In this document: positions 30,743 to 38,704 of the stretch, piece by piece
How the letters are laid out: each line of letters opens with the position of its first letter
Position numbering within the stretch: the first letter of the stretch is position 1
From: an uncultured Pelagibacteraceae bacterium
GTDB taxonomy: Bacteria; Pseudomonadota; Alphaproteobacteria; Pelagibacterales; Pelagibacteraceae
DNA: 64,000 bases
Direction of reading: 5' to 3'
Assembly: GCA_902609685.1 (NCBI GenBank)
Contig: CACLSR010000002.1
Location: forward strand, 235,170 to 299,169
Made by a program: the position numbers and the translations under genes
The notes under the pieces: model-generated
Database searches by the model: none
Told to the model about the DNA's origin: nothing
The model's input: the letters and a program-made list of their open reading frames with translations, nothing else

Positions 30743-32518
30743 ATGAAATATCCAAAAGAATATTTAGAGGAAATTAAAACAAGATTAAAAGTGTCAACAG
30801 TAGTTTCAAAATACGTCAGTTTAAAAAAAAGAGGTAAGGAATATGTTGGACTTTCACCATTTAAAAATGAGAAAACTCCATCCTTCACTGTTAATGATGA
30901 AAAAGAATTTTATCATTGTTTTGCAACATCCGAACATGGAAATATTTTTGACTTTGTAATGAAAACTCAAAATTTCAAATTTGGTGAGGCCGTAAAGTAT
31001 TTGGCAAATTTAGCTGGTATGCAACCCTATATTTTCTCAAAACAAGATGAAGAAAGAGAAAAAAAGTGGAAAATATACTCATCTATTTTCTTGGAATATG
31101 TGAATTTTTATCATGATCAACTTTTAAAAAATGAAAAATATTTTAAAGCAAGAGATTATCTAAAAAATAGATCACTTGACAAAAATCAAGTTAAAAAATT
31201 TAAGATCGGTTTTGTAGAAAAAAATCCAAATTTATTTGAAGAATTAAAAAAAAAATATCAAATTGATGATTTGCAAGAAACAGGACTATTTTATTTAGAT
31301 GAAAAGAAAAATATTTATGTTGAAAGATTTAGAGGAAGATTAATTTTTCCAATCAATAATATTTCAGGACAACCAATTGCTTTGGGGGGGAGAATAATTG
31401 AAAAAAGTGATTTTCTTGCTAAGTATGTTAATTCTCCAGAAACATTATTCTTTAAAAAAGGATCCAACTTATACAATTTAGACTTAGCAAGAAAATTGTC
31501 TAACAAGTTTGACAATGTTTTTTTAGTTGAGGGTTATATGGATGTGGTTGGTTTAAGTAAAAATGGAATAGAAAATGCCGTTGCTAACTTAGGTACTTCT
31601 TTAACAGACAAACAAATATTTACTCTTAATCAGTTTTTTAATGATATTATTATATGTTTTGATGCTGATGAGAGTGGTTACAAGGCAGCATTAAGAGCCG
31701 CAGAAAATTCTATAAGAGAAATGAAACCTGAAAAACAAATATCATTTTTATTTTTACCAGACCAAGAAGATCCAGATAGTTTTGTTAACAAAAATGGTAA
31801 AGAATATTTTTTTGATTATGCAAAACAAAATAAATTATCAATACATCAATTTATATTCAATCATTATAAAAAAAATACTCAAAATAATCCATCTTCTATG
31901 GCAATTTTTGAAAAAAAATTAAGATCCATAGCTAATACAATAAAAGATAGTTATTTCAAAAAATACGTCTTAGAATATTTCATAGAAAAAATTTCTGGAT
32001 TAACTCCATATACAAGTCAAAATCAAAAAAACTTTTTTGTAAAAAAAACTAGATCTTTAGAGAAGACACAAAAGCACTTTAACGAAAGTCAATCATTGTC
32101 AGGCGTAGAATTAAAAGAATTTTCATTAATTTATCTTACTCTTAATAACTTGAATTTGATGCGGGATCACATTCATTTGCTCAAAGATATAAAATTATTT
32201 TCTGAGGTAAATAAACAAATTTTTGAAAACATTGTATTTAAACTAAACTTGGGAAATGATTTGTCTATTGGTCAGCTAGATATTGACTCTCAACTAATTG
32301 ATAAAATTACAAAGTTTGCTCCAATTAAACATATTTTGCAAAAAAAAAATATTAAAGATCATGAAATCCTTGAATTGTTTGAGGATATAGTTCGAGATCT
32401 TAATAATTATGATCTAGAATTTAGAATACAAGAATTAGAATCGAGGTTTTCAAAAGATTTAAGTGAGTCAACATTTAACGAGCTAAAAGAGCTTAAAAAA
32501 AAGCAAAATATCAATTAA
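30743..32518 (+). CDS. dnaG: DNA primase with degenerate zinc-binding domain
   Basis: DnaG makes RNA primers for DNA replication at the fork with DnaB. The 591 residues show the N-terminal CHC2-type domain (about 1-100), the TOPRIM core with VEGYMDVV (catalytic Glu) and ICFDADESGYKAALRAAE (Asp-x-Asp), and a C-terminal helicase-binding region. In the zinc domain the four ligand positions, with correct C-x2-H-x17-C-x2-C spacing, are Ser38, Lys41, Cys59 and Thr62, so only one is retained although the surrounding fold-defining residues (EKTPSFTVND) are kept. The gene lies between yqeY and rpoD. Confidence 0.95.
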   Translation: MKYPKEYLEEIKTRLKVSTVVSKYVSLKKRGKEYVGLSPFKNEKTPSFTVNDEKEFYHCFATSEHGNIFDFVMKTQNFKFGEAVKYLANLAGMQPYIFSKQDEEREKKWKIYSSIFLEYVNFYHDQLLKNEKYFKARDYLKNRSLDKNQVKKFKIGFVEKNPNLFEELKKKYQIDDLQETGLFYLDEKKNIYVERFRGRLIFPINNISGQPIALGGRIIEKSDFLAKYVNSPETLFFKKGSNLYNLDLARKLSNKFDNVFLVEGYMDVVGLSKNGIENAVANLGTSLTDKQIFTLNQFFNDIIICFDADESGYKAALRAAENSIREMKPEKQISFLFLPDQEDPDSFVNKNGKEYFFDYAKQNKLSIHQFIFNHYKKNTQNNPSSMAIFEKKLRSIANTIKDSYFKKYVLEYFIEKISGLTPYTSQNQKNFFVKKTRSLEKTQKHFNESQSLSGVELKEFSLIYLTLNNLNLMRDHIHLLKDIKLFSEVNKQIFENIVFKLNLGNDLSIGQLDIDSQLIDKITKFAPIKHILQKKNIKDHEILELFEDIVRDLNNYDLEFRIQELESRFSKDLSESTFNELKELKKKQNIN

Positions 32519-32584
32519 TAACCTAAAATTAATAATGGATTTTCTTAAATTTGCCATTATATACATCTTTTCAAATATATTAGT

Positions 32585-34411
32585 GTGGAAAGAATAATTA
32601 CAAAATCATTTGCTCGTTTAATGGGACGTGGAACCCACAGAGGTTTTATTACTCATGAGGAACTAAGTAAATCTCTCGGAAAAAGAAATCTTTCAGATCA
32701 AAACTTAGCACAGGCTTTTATTCATATTTTGGATGAAAAGATAACCTTAGTGGAAAAAAAATCAGATTTTAAAGTTTTAAGAAAAAAAGAGGGCACATCA
32801 AAAGATGAAGGTAAAACTATTGAAAAAAGTGACGATCCAATCCGAATGTATCTCAGAGAAATGGGAGGAGTTGAACTTTTATCAAGAGAAGGTGAAATTG
32901 CTATTGCAAAAAGAATAGAGGCTGGAAAGGATGTGATGCTAATTGCTTTATCACAAAGCCCTATAACTGCCCAACAATTTTTTGATTGGAATGAAAAACT
33001 TCAAAAAGACGAAATTTTAGTCAGAGAAATTATTGATATTGATACAAATTATATGGAGGACGAGTCTACTGGCCCAAGCGCAAAACAAAAAAATTCTGGC
33101 GAAGTTGAAAGTGATGAAAATTCTGGCGATGAAGGTGATGATGATTTTAATCCAACATTGGCAGCGATGGAGACAGAGATAAAACCAAAAGTTCTTAAAA
33201 CTGTGAGTAACTTAACCAAAGATTATAATAAACTCATCAAATATCAAAAAGAAAAATTAGATTGTATTCTAAATTCTAAACTTTTTTCTCCTGCAAAAGA
33301 AAAAAGTTATGAAAAAATTGTAAAAGAAATTTTAGAGAATATAAAATCGCTCCAGTTATCTCCGTCTGTTTTGGAGGGACTAGTACAAAAACATTATTTA
33401 GAAAATAAAAAAATCGTTTCTTTGGAGGGGAATCTTTTGAGATTAGCAATGGATAACAAAATTCCAAGAAATGAATTTTTAAAATTTTATGTTGGAAATG
33501 AAATTAATCCAAATCTAAAAAAATTTTTAGATACAAATTCGATTTGGAAACAATTTTTTTCTAATAATAAAGATAAATTTAAAGAAATTCGTGAAAGATT
33601 GATAGAATTTAGTCACAAAATTGGAATGTCTGTAACAGATTTTAAAAAACTTGTGAGTAGAGTTCAAAAAGGTGAAAAAGAATCAAGAATAGCAAAAAAA
33701 GAGATGGTTGAAGCAAACTTAAGATTAGTTATCTCAATTGCAAAAAAATATACCAATAGGGGATTACAATTTTTGGATTTAATTCAAGAAGGAAATATAG
33801 GATTAATGAAAGCAGTTGATAAGTTTGAATACAGGAGGGGTTATAAGTTTTCTACTTATGCAACATGGTGGATCAGACAAGCAATAACAAGATCAATCGC
33901 CGATCAAGCAAGAACAATTAGAATCCCTGTCCATATGATTGAAACAATTAACAAAATTGTTAGAACACAAAGATTAATTTTAAGTGAGTTTGGTAGAGAG
34001 GCAACACCAGAAGAACTAGCAAAAAAACTTAGAATGCCATTAGATAAAGTTAGAAAAGTTTTAAAAATTTCAAAAGAACCAGTATCATTGGAAAAACCAG
34101 TGGGGGATGAAGAGGATAGCAGTTTAGGAGATTTTATAGAAGATACAAAAGCCCTAGCCCCACTTGAACAAGCTATCAAATCAAATTTAGGAGAAGCAAC
34201 GACTAAAATATTATCGACTTTGACACCTAGAGAAGAACGGGTTTTGAGAATGAGATTTGGTGTAGGTATGAACACTGATCATACTTTAGAGGAAGTTGGT
34301 TTACAATTTTCAGTTACTAGAGAAAGAATTCGTCAAATTGAGGCGAAAGCTCTTAGAAAACTTAAACATCCAAGTAGATCAAAACAATTAAAAAGTTTCT
34401 TAGAAAGTTAA
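32585..34411 (+). CDS. rpoD: RNA polymerase sigma factor RpoD (sigma70)
   Basis: RpoD is the housekeeping sigma factor that directs RNA polymerase to -10/-35 promoters. The 608 residues start with GTG. Region 1.1 is at about 10-70, region 1.2 contains [20 protein letters not shown], a variable acidic insert follows (about 160-190), and then region 2 ([40 protein letters not shown]), region 3, and the region 4 helix-turn-helix ([20 protein letters not shown]). The retained acidic non-conserved region is typical of primary sigma factors. It follows dnaG after 66 bp, and two tRNA genes follow it. Confidence 0.98.
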   Translation: MERIITKSFARLMGRGTHRGFITHEELSKSLGKRNLSDQNLAQAFIHILDEKITLVEKKSDFKVLRKKEGTSKDEGKTIEKSDDPIRMYLREMGGVELLSREGEIAIAKRIEAGKDVMLIALSQSPITAQQFFDWNEKLQKDEILVREIIDIDTNYMEDESTGPSAKQKNSGEVESDENSGDEGDDDFNPTLAAMETEIKPKVLKTVSNLTKDYNKLIKYQKEKLDCILNSKLFSPAKEKSYEKIVKEILENIKSLQLSPSVLEGLVQKHYLENKKIVSLEGNLLRLAMDNKIPRNEFLKFYVGNEINPNLKKFLDTNSIWKQFFSNNKDKFKEIRERLIEFSHKIGMSVTDFKKLVSRVQKGEKESRIAKKEMVEANLRLVISIAKKYTNRGLQFLDLIQEGNIGLMKAVDKFEYRRGYKFSTYATWWIRQAITRSIADQARTIRIPVHMIETINKIVRTQRLILSEFGREATPEELAKKLRMPLDKVRKVLKISKEPVSLEKPVGDEEDSSLGDFIEDTKALAPLEQAIKSNLGEATTKILSTLTPREERVLRMRFGVGMNTDHTLEEVGLQFSVTRERIRQIEAKALRKLKHPSRSKQLKSFLES

Positions 34412-34421
34412 AATTGATTTT

Positions 34422-34496
34422 GGGCCGTTAGCTCAATAGTAGAGTACTGCATTGACATTGCAGGGGTAGTTGGAGCGTAACCAACACGGCCCACCA
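34422..34496 (+). tRNA. tRNA-Val(GAC) with non-canonical D-loop and T-loop
   Basis: A complete cloverleaf can be drawn. The acceptor stem GGGCCGT/ACGGCCC has 7 perfect pairs. The D-stem GCTC/GAGT has a 7-base loop AATAGTA. The anticodon stem CTGCA/TGCAG is perfect, with loop TTGACAT and anticodon GAC at 34454-34456. The variable region has 5 bases and the T-stem GTTGG/CCAAC is perfect. Discriminator A and an encoded CCA end at 34496. The T-loop is AGCGTAA in place of TTCRANY: positions 54, 55 and 58 are A, G and T. The D-loop has one G where two (G18 G19) are expected. It may be a functional atypical tRNA or a decaying gene; perfect stems favour function. Confidence 0.72.
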
Positions 34497-34555
34497 TTAT
34501 AAGATTTGTAGATTGATTAAAATTATAAAACAAAGTAAAAAAAGATTATTTCTTT

Positions 34556-34632
34556 GGGCCTGTAGCTCAGTTGGTTAGAGCAGTACACTCATAATGTATT
34601 GGTCCCAGGTTCGAGTCCTGGCGGGCCCACCA
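34556..34632 (+). tRNA. tRNA with CAT anticodon, probably tRNA-Ile2 (lysidine type)
   Basis: This is a standard 77-nt tRNA including encoded CCA. The acceptor stem is GGGCCTG/CGGGCCC with one wobble pair. The D-loop AGTTGGTTA has the usual GG, and the anticodon loop CTCATAA gives CAT at 34590-34592. The variable region is TGGTC, and the T-arm CCAGG-TTCGAGT-CCTGG is canonical. CAT can be elongator Met or Ile2. The pairs C4-G69 and C5-G68 match those recognised by TilS in Ile2, and the general form resembles ileX, so Ile2 (wobble C changed to lysidine) is preferred. It is not the initiator. Confidence 0.9.
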
Positions 34633-34639
34633 TTAAATT

Positions 34640-35482
34640 ATGATAAATTTAAAAGATCAAATATTTAATTGTAAAAATGTTATTATTTTTTCACTTGATA
34701 AAAAAAATTTTATAAAGGCTTTTACTAGATTTATTACTTTCTTATATAAATTAAATATTTTTATATTTAAAACTTTTTTTATTAATAAAAAAGTTGAAGA
34801 ATTTCCTATTGAGAACAAGCAATTAAATGAGGTATTTATACACTTCGCTACTAATAAAGGATCTCATTTTTTTTTCAAAAATATTAAGCACTTTGGTCAT
34901 GGATATGATGTTTTTTATGAGAAACTATTTAAAGAAAATAGGACAAAAAATTTAAATATAATGGAATTTGGTATTCATCACGGAGACTCTCTTGCAGCAT
35001 TATCTTGTTATTTTCCAAATGCAAAAATAGTTGGAGTAGACAGAAATCCATTTACAACTAATTATAAATCAAAAAAAATAAGAACTCTTCATTGCGATGT
35101 ATCTTCGGAAAAAAATTTAGAGAATTTGTCAAATTATCTCAATAAGGATTATGACTACATTATTGATGATGCAAGCCATAACCCTATTCATCAAAAATTT
35201 ACTTTTTTTTCGATGTTTAAAAATCTAAAAAGTGGAGGAATTTTTGTGATTGAAGAATTAAATTTTTTTCAATCAGAGGCTAATAAAGATGACCTTAATC
35301 AAAATTTTTTAAGAAATCTGTTAATTGATTTTTCTGAAAATTCTGAAACTTTTTTAAAATCGAAATATAATGATAAGATTATTAATTTTTTGAGTAAAGT
35401 AAAAAAAGTAGAAATAAATAAGGGAGTTTTGACTCACAAAGGTGTCAACATATCTGAAATTGCATTCATAAAAAAAAAATGA
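34640..35482 (+). CDS. Class I SAM-dependent methyltransferase (MycE/TylE-like)
   Basis: The 280-residue protein has a Rossmann methyltransferase core from about residue 110. It shows IMEFGIHHGDSLAALSCYFP (motif I), GVDRNPF (motif II) and DYIIDDASHNPIHQ. The IDDASH element is typical of the metal-dependent sugar O-methyltransferases of the macrolide type (MycE, TylE). The first 100 residues are hydrophobic and basic without a clear domain. It starts 8 nt after the tRNA-Ile2 gene and is flanked by conserved genes, so it could be an accessory insertion beside a tRNA. A surface glycan is a likely substrate class, by inference only. Confidence 0.65.
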   Translation: MINLKDQIFNCKNVIIFSLDKKNFIKAFTRFITFLYKLNIFIFKTFFINKKVEEFPIENKQLNEVFIHFATNKGSHFFFKNIKHFGHGYDVFYEKLFKENRTKNLNIMEFGIHHGDSLAALSCYFPNAKIVGVDRNPFTTNYKSKKIRTLHCDVSSEKNLENLSNYLNKDYDYIIDDASHNPIHQKFTFFSMFKNLKSGGIFVIEELNFFQSEANKDDLNQNFLRNLLIDFSENSETFLKSKYNDKIINFLSKVKKVEINKGVLTHKGVNISEIAFIKKK

Positions 35483-35485
35483 TAA

Positions 35486-36076
35486 TTAATTTTTTGAGAA
35501 CTCCTCTAAAGTTTTAAAAAGAGCATCTATTTTATTATCATTCGAGCTCAAAATAGAGGCAAACTCCTCTTTTTGTGTCCTAGCTAAACTAAGGCCCTCA
35601 ATAATTAAATCTCTAATTAAAGGATTTTCTGGATTTTTGGTATAAACCCGCCAATCAATTTTGACCTCAGGTCTTTCCGAAGTTCCTTTTAAAAGACTAT
35701 TTACAATTGTATAGTTTTCACTCAAAACTTCTTTAGATAAAACATCAATTTCTGGATTCGTGTATTCTGAGAGTCTACTTGAAAAACTTTTTAGAAAATA
35801 TTCTCTAAATAATTTTGAATATTTATCTTTTTGGCTATCATTAAGATTTTTTCTTATAGAACCAAGTGTATAGAAACCAATACCTTTAATATCGACTGTT
35901 TCTTCAGCAATTATTTTAAGTTTGTTAATTTTTTCATCTTTAGATAAGTTTTCTGAGAGTATTTTTGAAGCCCTATTCACTGTAGATTGAACAAATACGT
36001 CCGCCTCAATTGAAAATGAATTACCTAATGTTAAAAAATAAATAAAAACTACTAAAATAATTCTTCTAGTTTTCAT
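35486..36076 (-). CDS. mlaC: Periplasmic phospholipid-binding protein MlaC
   Basis: MlaC ferries phospholipids between the outer-membrane MlaA complex and the inner-membrane MlaFEDB transporter. From the ATG at 36076 (196 residues) there is a signal peptide ending near GNSFS. The frame could extend to 36109, but that would overlap mlaA and precede the signal peptide. The mature part has the MlaC/Ttg2D pattern: a helical N-terminus, DIKGIGFYTLGSIRKNLNDS, YFLKSFSSRLSEY, and the beta-rich VKIDWRVYTKN with IRDLIIEGLSLARTQKEEF. It follows mlaA by 11 nt. The inner-membrane mla genes are not in this window. Confidence 0.9.
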   Translation of the reverse strand: MKTRRIILVVFIYFLTLGNSFSIEADVFVQSTVNRASKILSENLSKDEKINKLKIIAEETVDIKGIGFYTLGSIRKNLNDSQKDKYSKLFREYFLKSFSSRLSEYTNPEIDVLSKEVLSENYTIVNSLLKGTSERPEVKIDWRVYTKNPENPLIRDLIIEGLSLARTQKEEFASILSSNDNKIDALFKTLEEFSKN

Positions 36077-36087
36077 ATTTATAAGTT

Positions 36088-36873
36088 TTATTGATTTATC
36101 TCTTCCCAATCACTATCATTCTGGGTATTAATAATTTTTCTTGAATTAAGAATTTTTTGTTGTCTATCTTGTAGGTAAAGACTTTTGACTGAAGCGTAAA
36201 AGTCTAATGAATTTTTTTCCAAATTCTCTATTGAGTCATAGTTTTTTGCTCTAAAATCTACTCCAGATACACCTTTTGAATAATAATAATCTGAATTTTT
36301 AAAATACTGAGTATCATTGTTTACCGTTACATTGTACCAAGGGTCACCACCTAGATAATTAAATGCCGATGAAAGTGTGTCTCTAGCTGTGCTTGGACCT
36401 AAAACTGGTAACACGATATAACAGCCTGGGCCAACTCCCAATTTAGCTAGAGATTGACCATAATCTTCTTTTTCATAATTTGTTAGACCAAGATATTCAG
36501 CAACATCAAAAATTCCCAAAATACCAATTGTTGTATTTATAATAAATCTTCCAGTGTTTATGCCAGCTTGTTTAAAATCACCTTGTAAAATATTATTTGG
36601 TATTGTTAATAAATGAGAGATATTATCCAAAGAGTTGCTCACACCTGTCTTAGCTGTTGAGGGAAGTTTTCTATATAGTGATGCTACTGGCTTAAAAATA
36701 ACACCGTCTAAAGTTTGATTTAATGCAAAAGTAACTCTATTTATTTTTTCAAAACAATCCTTAACTTCTGAGGGTTCATTTTTTTTCAATATCAAATCTC
36801 CATCAGATCCAGCGTTCGCATTTAGAGTTAACGTAAGAGTTGTAAAAATGATGATGAGAATTTTTTTGATCAT
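36088..36873 (-). CDS. mlaA: Outer-membrane phospholipid transport protein MlaA (VacJ family)
   Basis: MlaA forms a channel in the inner leaflet of the outer membrane that removes mislocalised phospholipids. The ATG at 36873 gives 261 residues starting with a signal peptide (MIKKILIIIFTTLTLTLNANA). Family blocks are CFEKINRVTFALNQTLDGVI, NILQGDFKQAGINTGRFIIN, and GVGPGCYIVLPVLGPSTARD. Most MlaA proteins are lipoproteins, but no lipobox Cys is found at the end of this signal; the site looks like an AxA signal peptidase I site. It is translated just ahead of mlaC. Confidence 0.92.
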   Translation of the reverse strand: MIKKILIIIFTTLTLTLNANAGSDGDLILKKNEPSEVKDCFEKINRVTFALNQTLDGVIFKPVASLYRKLPSTAKTGVSNSLDNISHLLTIPNNILQGDFKQAGINTGRFIINTTIGILGIFDVAEYLGLTNYEKEDYGQSLAKLGVGPGCYIVLPVLGPSTARDTLSSAFNYLGGDPWYNVTVNNDTQYFKNSDYYYSKGVSGVDFRAKNYDSIENLEKNSLDFYASVKSLYLQDRQQKILNSRKIINTQNDSDWEEINQ

Positions 36874-36931
36874 TAAGTCTCTTATAATATAATTCACCAT
36901 AAAGTAAATTGAGTATTAATTAAATATAAAA

Positions 36932-37678
36932 ATGTATCAAAAAATAGGCTTAAAAATGGCTGAAAATTATTCTCCAAATTTTAGTCTTCCTAAAAGGCCA
37001 AAAAAGAGAATTAAATTTATTATAATACACTACACAGGAATGAAAAAAGAATCTCACGCTATTAAAAGGTTGCAAAACCCAAAATCAAAAGTTAGTTCCC
37101 ATTATTTAATTAAAAATAATGGTGAAATATTAAAGCTGGTGCCTGATCTTTATGAAGCATGGCATGCAGGAGTTTCGACTTGGAAACGCTTTAAATATTT
37201 AAATCAAAATTCAATAGGAATTGAAATAACTAATCCTGGTCACCAGCATGGTTATAAAAATTTTTCATCAAAACAAATATTTTCATTAAAAAAATTACTT
37301 AATTTTTTGATAAAAAAATTCAAAATTAATAAAAGATGTATTCTTGGTCACTCTGATGTTTCTCCAGGTCGTAAAAAGGATCCAGGTGAAAAATTTCCAT
37401 GGGAAATGTTAGCAAAAAATAAAATAGGTTTTTGGCATAATTTAAATAAAAAAAAAATTAAAAAGTTGAGAAATAAAAAATTTTTAACAACAATTGAAGA
37501 AAATATGTTTTTAAAAAACCTTTATAAAATTGGTTTTAATGATGTAGAAGGAGTGAAATCTCATCAGAATTTAAAGTTTCTTACTTTAGCTTTTCAAAGA
37601 CGATTTAGACAAAGCTTAGTCAATGGTAAATTAGATAAAGAGTGCTTATTAATAAGCAAAAACCTTGTGTCACAATAA
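36932..37678 (+). CDS. N-acetylmuramoyl-L-alanine amidase (AmiD/AmpD, amidase_2 family)
   Basis: This zinc amidase cuts the bond between N-acetylmuramic acid and the stem peptide. The amidase_2 domain covers about residues 25-170, with the first zinc His in FIIIHYTGM, the substrate-site EAWHAGVSTWKRF, and the second zinc His in CILGHSDVSPGRKKDPGE. The C-terminal 70 residues resemble a peptidoglycan-binding helix bundle (FLTLAFQRRFRQSLVNGKLD). No signal peptide is visible, suggesting an AmpD-like recycling role or an atypical export route. The start may instead be the ATG at 36956, eight codons later. It lies just upstream of rnpB and the cell wall gene cluster. Confidence 0.9.
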   Translation: MYQKIGLKMAENYSPNFSLPKRPKKRIKFIIIHYTGMKKESHAIKRLQNPKSKVSSHYLIKNNGEILKLVPDLYEAWHAGVSTWKRFKYLNQNSIGIEITNPGHQHGYKNFSSKQIFSLKKLLNFLIKKFKINKRCILGHSDVSPGRKKDPGEKFPWEMLAKNKIGFWHNLNKKKIKKLRNKKFLTTIEENMFLKNLYKIGFNDVEGVKSHQNLKFLTLAFQRRFRQSLVNGKLDKECLLISKNLVSQ

Positions 37679-37718
37679 AGATTTAGCTTGAATTATCTAA
37701 ATTTAGCAATAAATTAAA

Positions 37719-38076
37719 ATAGCCAGATGAACGACTTATCGCTTTAAATTTTTAAGAGGAAAGTCCGGACTCTACAAAGATGCAGTGCCAGGTAATACCT
37801 GGCAGGGGCAACCCTAGGGATAGTGCCACAGAAAATATACCGCCTTAACAAGGCAAGGGTGAAAAGGTGTGGTAAGAGCACACCGGTTCTATTGGTAACA
37901 ATGAACGCTGGAAAACCCCACTGGGAGCAAGACTAAGTAGAGATGACATTGTTGAAAAACTAAAAGCTATCTTTGGCTCGTCATCAGGGTTAGTTGCTTG
38001 AGCTCAAGAGTGATTTTGAGCCTAGACAAATGATAAGTTTAAATGACAGAACCCGGCTTATAGTTCATCTGGCTAT
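37719..38076 (+). ncRNA. rnpB: RNase P RNA, class A
   Basis: This is the catalytic RNA of RNase P, which matures tRNA 5' ends. Universal blocks are present in order: GAGGAAAGTCCGGACTC near 37760, ACAGAAAATATACCGCC near 37830, GGTAAGAGCACACCG near 37870, AGACAAATGATAAG near 38025, and ACAGAACCCGGCTTATAG near 38045. The two ends pair perfectly as helix P1 (14 bp, 37719-37732 with 38063-38076), which fixes the boundaries. The length of 358 nt is normal for a type A RNA. Its location ahead of mraZ is common in alphaproteobacteria. Confidence 0.96.
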
Positions 38077-38162
38077 TCATTAAAAATAAATACTTATTAA
38101 ATGTTCACGTTTTGATTCACTATCATCCTTAATTGGCCTATTTCAATTATAAATAGTATTTG

Positions 38163-38191
38163 TTGACTCATTTCAAAAAAACCCATAATAT
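38163..38191 (+). promoter_or_regulatory. Predicted sigma70 promoter of the mraZ/dcw cluster
   Basis: TTGACT (38163-38168) and TAATAT (38186-38191) are separated by exactly 17 bases, close to consensus for both elements. The expected transcription start is near 38198, leaving a leader of about 37 nt before mraZ. The -10 is flanked and overlapped by the MraZ boxes, as in the Escherichia coli mra promoter. Confidence 0.62.
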
Positions 38192-38205
38192 CCCATATAT
38201 TCCCA
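38181..38205 (-). promoter_or_regulatory. MraZ operator: three TGGGN boxes at 10-bp period
   Basis: On the minus strand TGGGA (38205-38201), TGGGA (38195-38191) and TGGGT (38185-38181) are spaced exactly 10 bp centre to centre, each pair separated by 5 bases. Three TGGGN repeats with 5-nt spacers are the known MraZ site. Here they read on the strand opposite to mraZ and cover the -10 and start region, which fits autorepression. Confidence 0.7.
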
Positions 38206-38234
38206 AATAAGGGATTTATAGGACTTTATGGTTT

Positions 38235-38690
38235 ATGTTTTTATCGACCTACGAAAACAAATTGGACAAAAAAGGAAGAGTGTCAGTGCCTGCAAGCTAT
38301 AGATCATATTTGTCTAACTTAGGTTATAACGGTGTAATCTGTTATCCGTCATTTAATAATCAATCAATAGAAGCATGGCCTCAAGACAGAGTAGAAAAAA
38401 TTTCAAATTCTATAGACTCTTTAAATCCTTTTGAGGAAAAAAGAGATTTTTTTGCAACATCAATTTTATCTGAAAGCACAAATTTACAATTTGATAGTGA
38501 AGGAAGAATTTCACTTACTTCAAAATTATTAAAACATGCAAAAATTAAAAATAGCATGGTCTTTGTTGGTCAGGGTAAAACGTTCCAAATATGGGAACCA
38601 ACAATATTCGAAAAATTTAAGGTCAATGCAAGAAAAAAAGCTAATTTAAATCGAGCCAGCCTTAAATGGGAGCATCAACTAAACAAATAA
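38235..38690 (+). CDS. mraZ: Transcriptional regulator MraZ
   Basis: MraZ is a DNA-binding protein of the SpoVT/AbrB (swapped-hairpin) class that represses its own dcw cluster and forms ring-like oligomers. The 151 residues hold two repeats, each with the D-x-x-G-R motif: [13 protein letters not shown] near residue 10 and [18 protein letters not shown] near residue 75. The ATG at 38235 begins the conserved [11 protein letters not shown]. It is preceded by a promoter with an apparent MraZ operator and followed, unusually, by ftsZ 14 nt downstream in place of rsmH. Confidence 0.95.
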   Translation: MFLSTYENKLDKKGRVSVPASYRSYLSNLGYNGVICYPSFNNQSIEAWPQDRVEKISNSIDSLNPFEEKRDFFATSILSESTNLQFDSEGRISLTSKLLKHAKIKNSMVFVGQGKTFQIWEPTIFEKFKVNARKKANLNRASLKWEHQLNK

Positions 38691-38704
38691 CGGGGGATAA
38701 CAAA

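Noticed and set aside
32551..32581. TTGCCA and TATATT as an rpoD promoter
   Set aside because: Transcription would start at or after the GTG start codon, so it could only work as a leaderless message with a shifted start; spacing of 19 is also poor.
34556..34632. Initiator or elongator tRNA-Met for the CAT tRNA
   Set aside because: The 1-72 pair is G-C, unlike the initiator, and the C4-G69/C5-G68 pairs match the Ile2 type; elongator Met remains a minor possibility.
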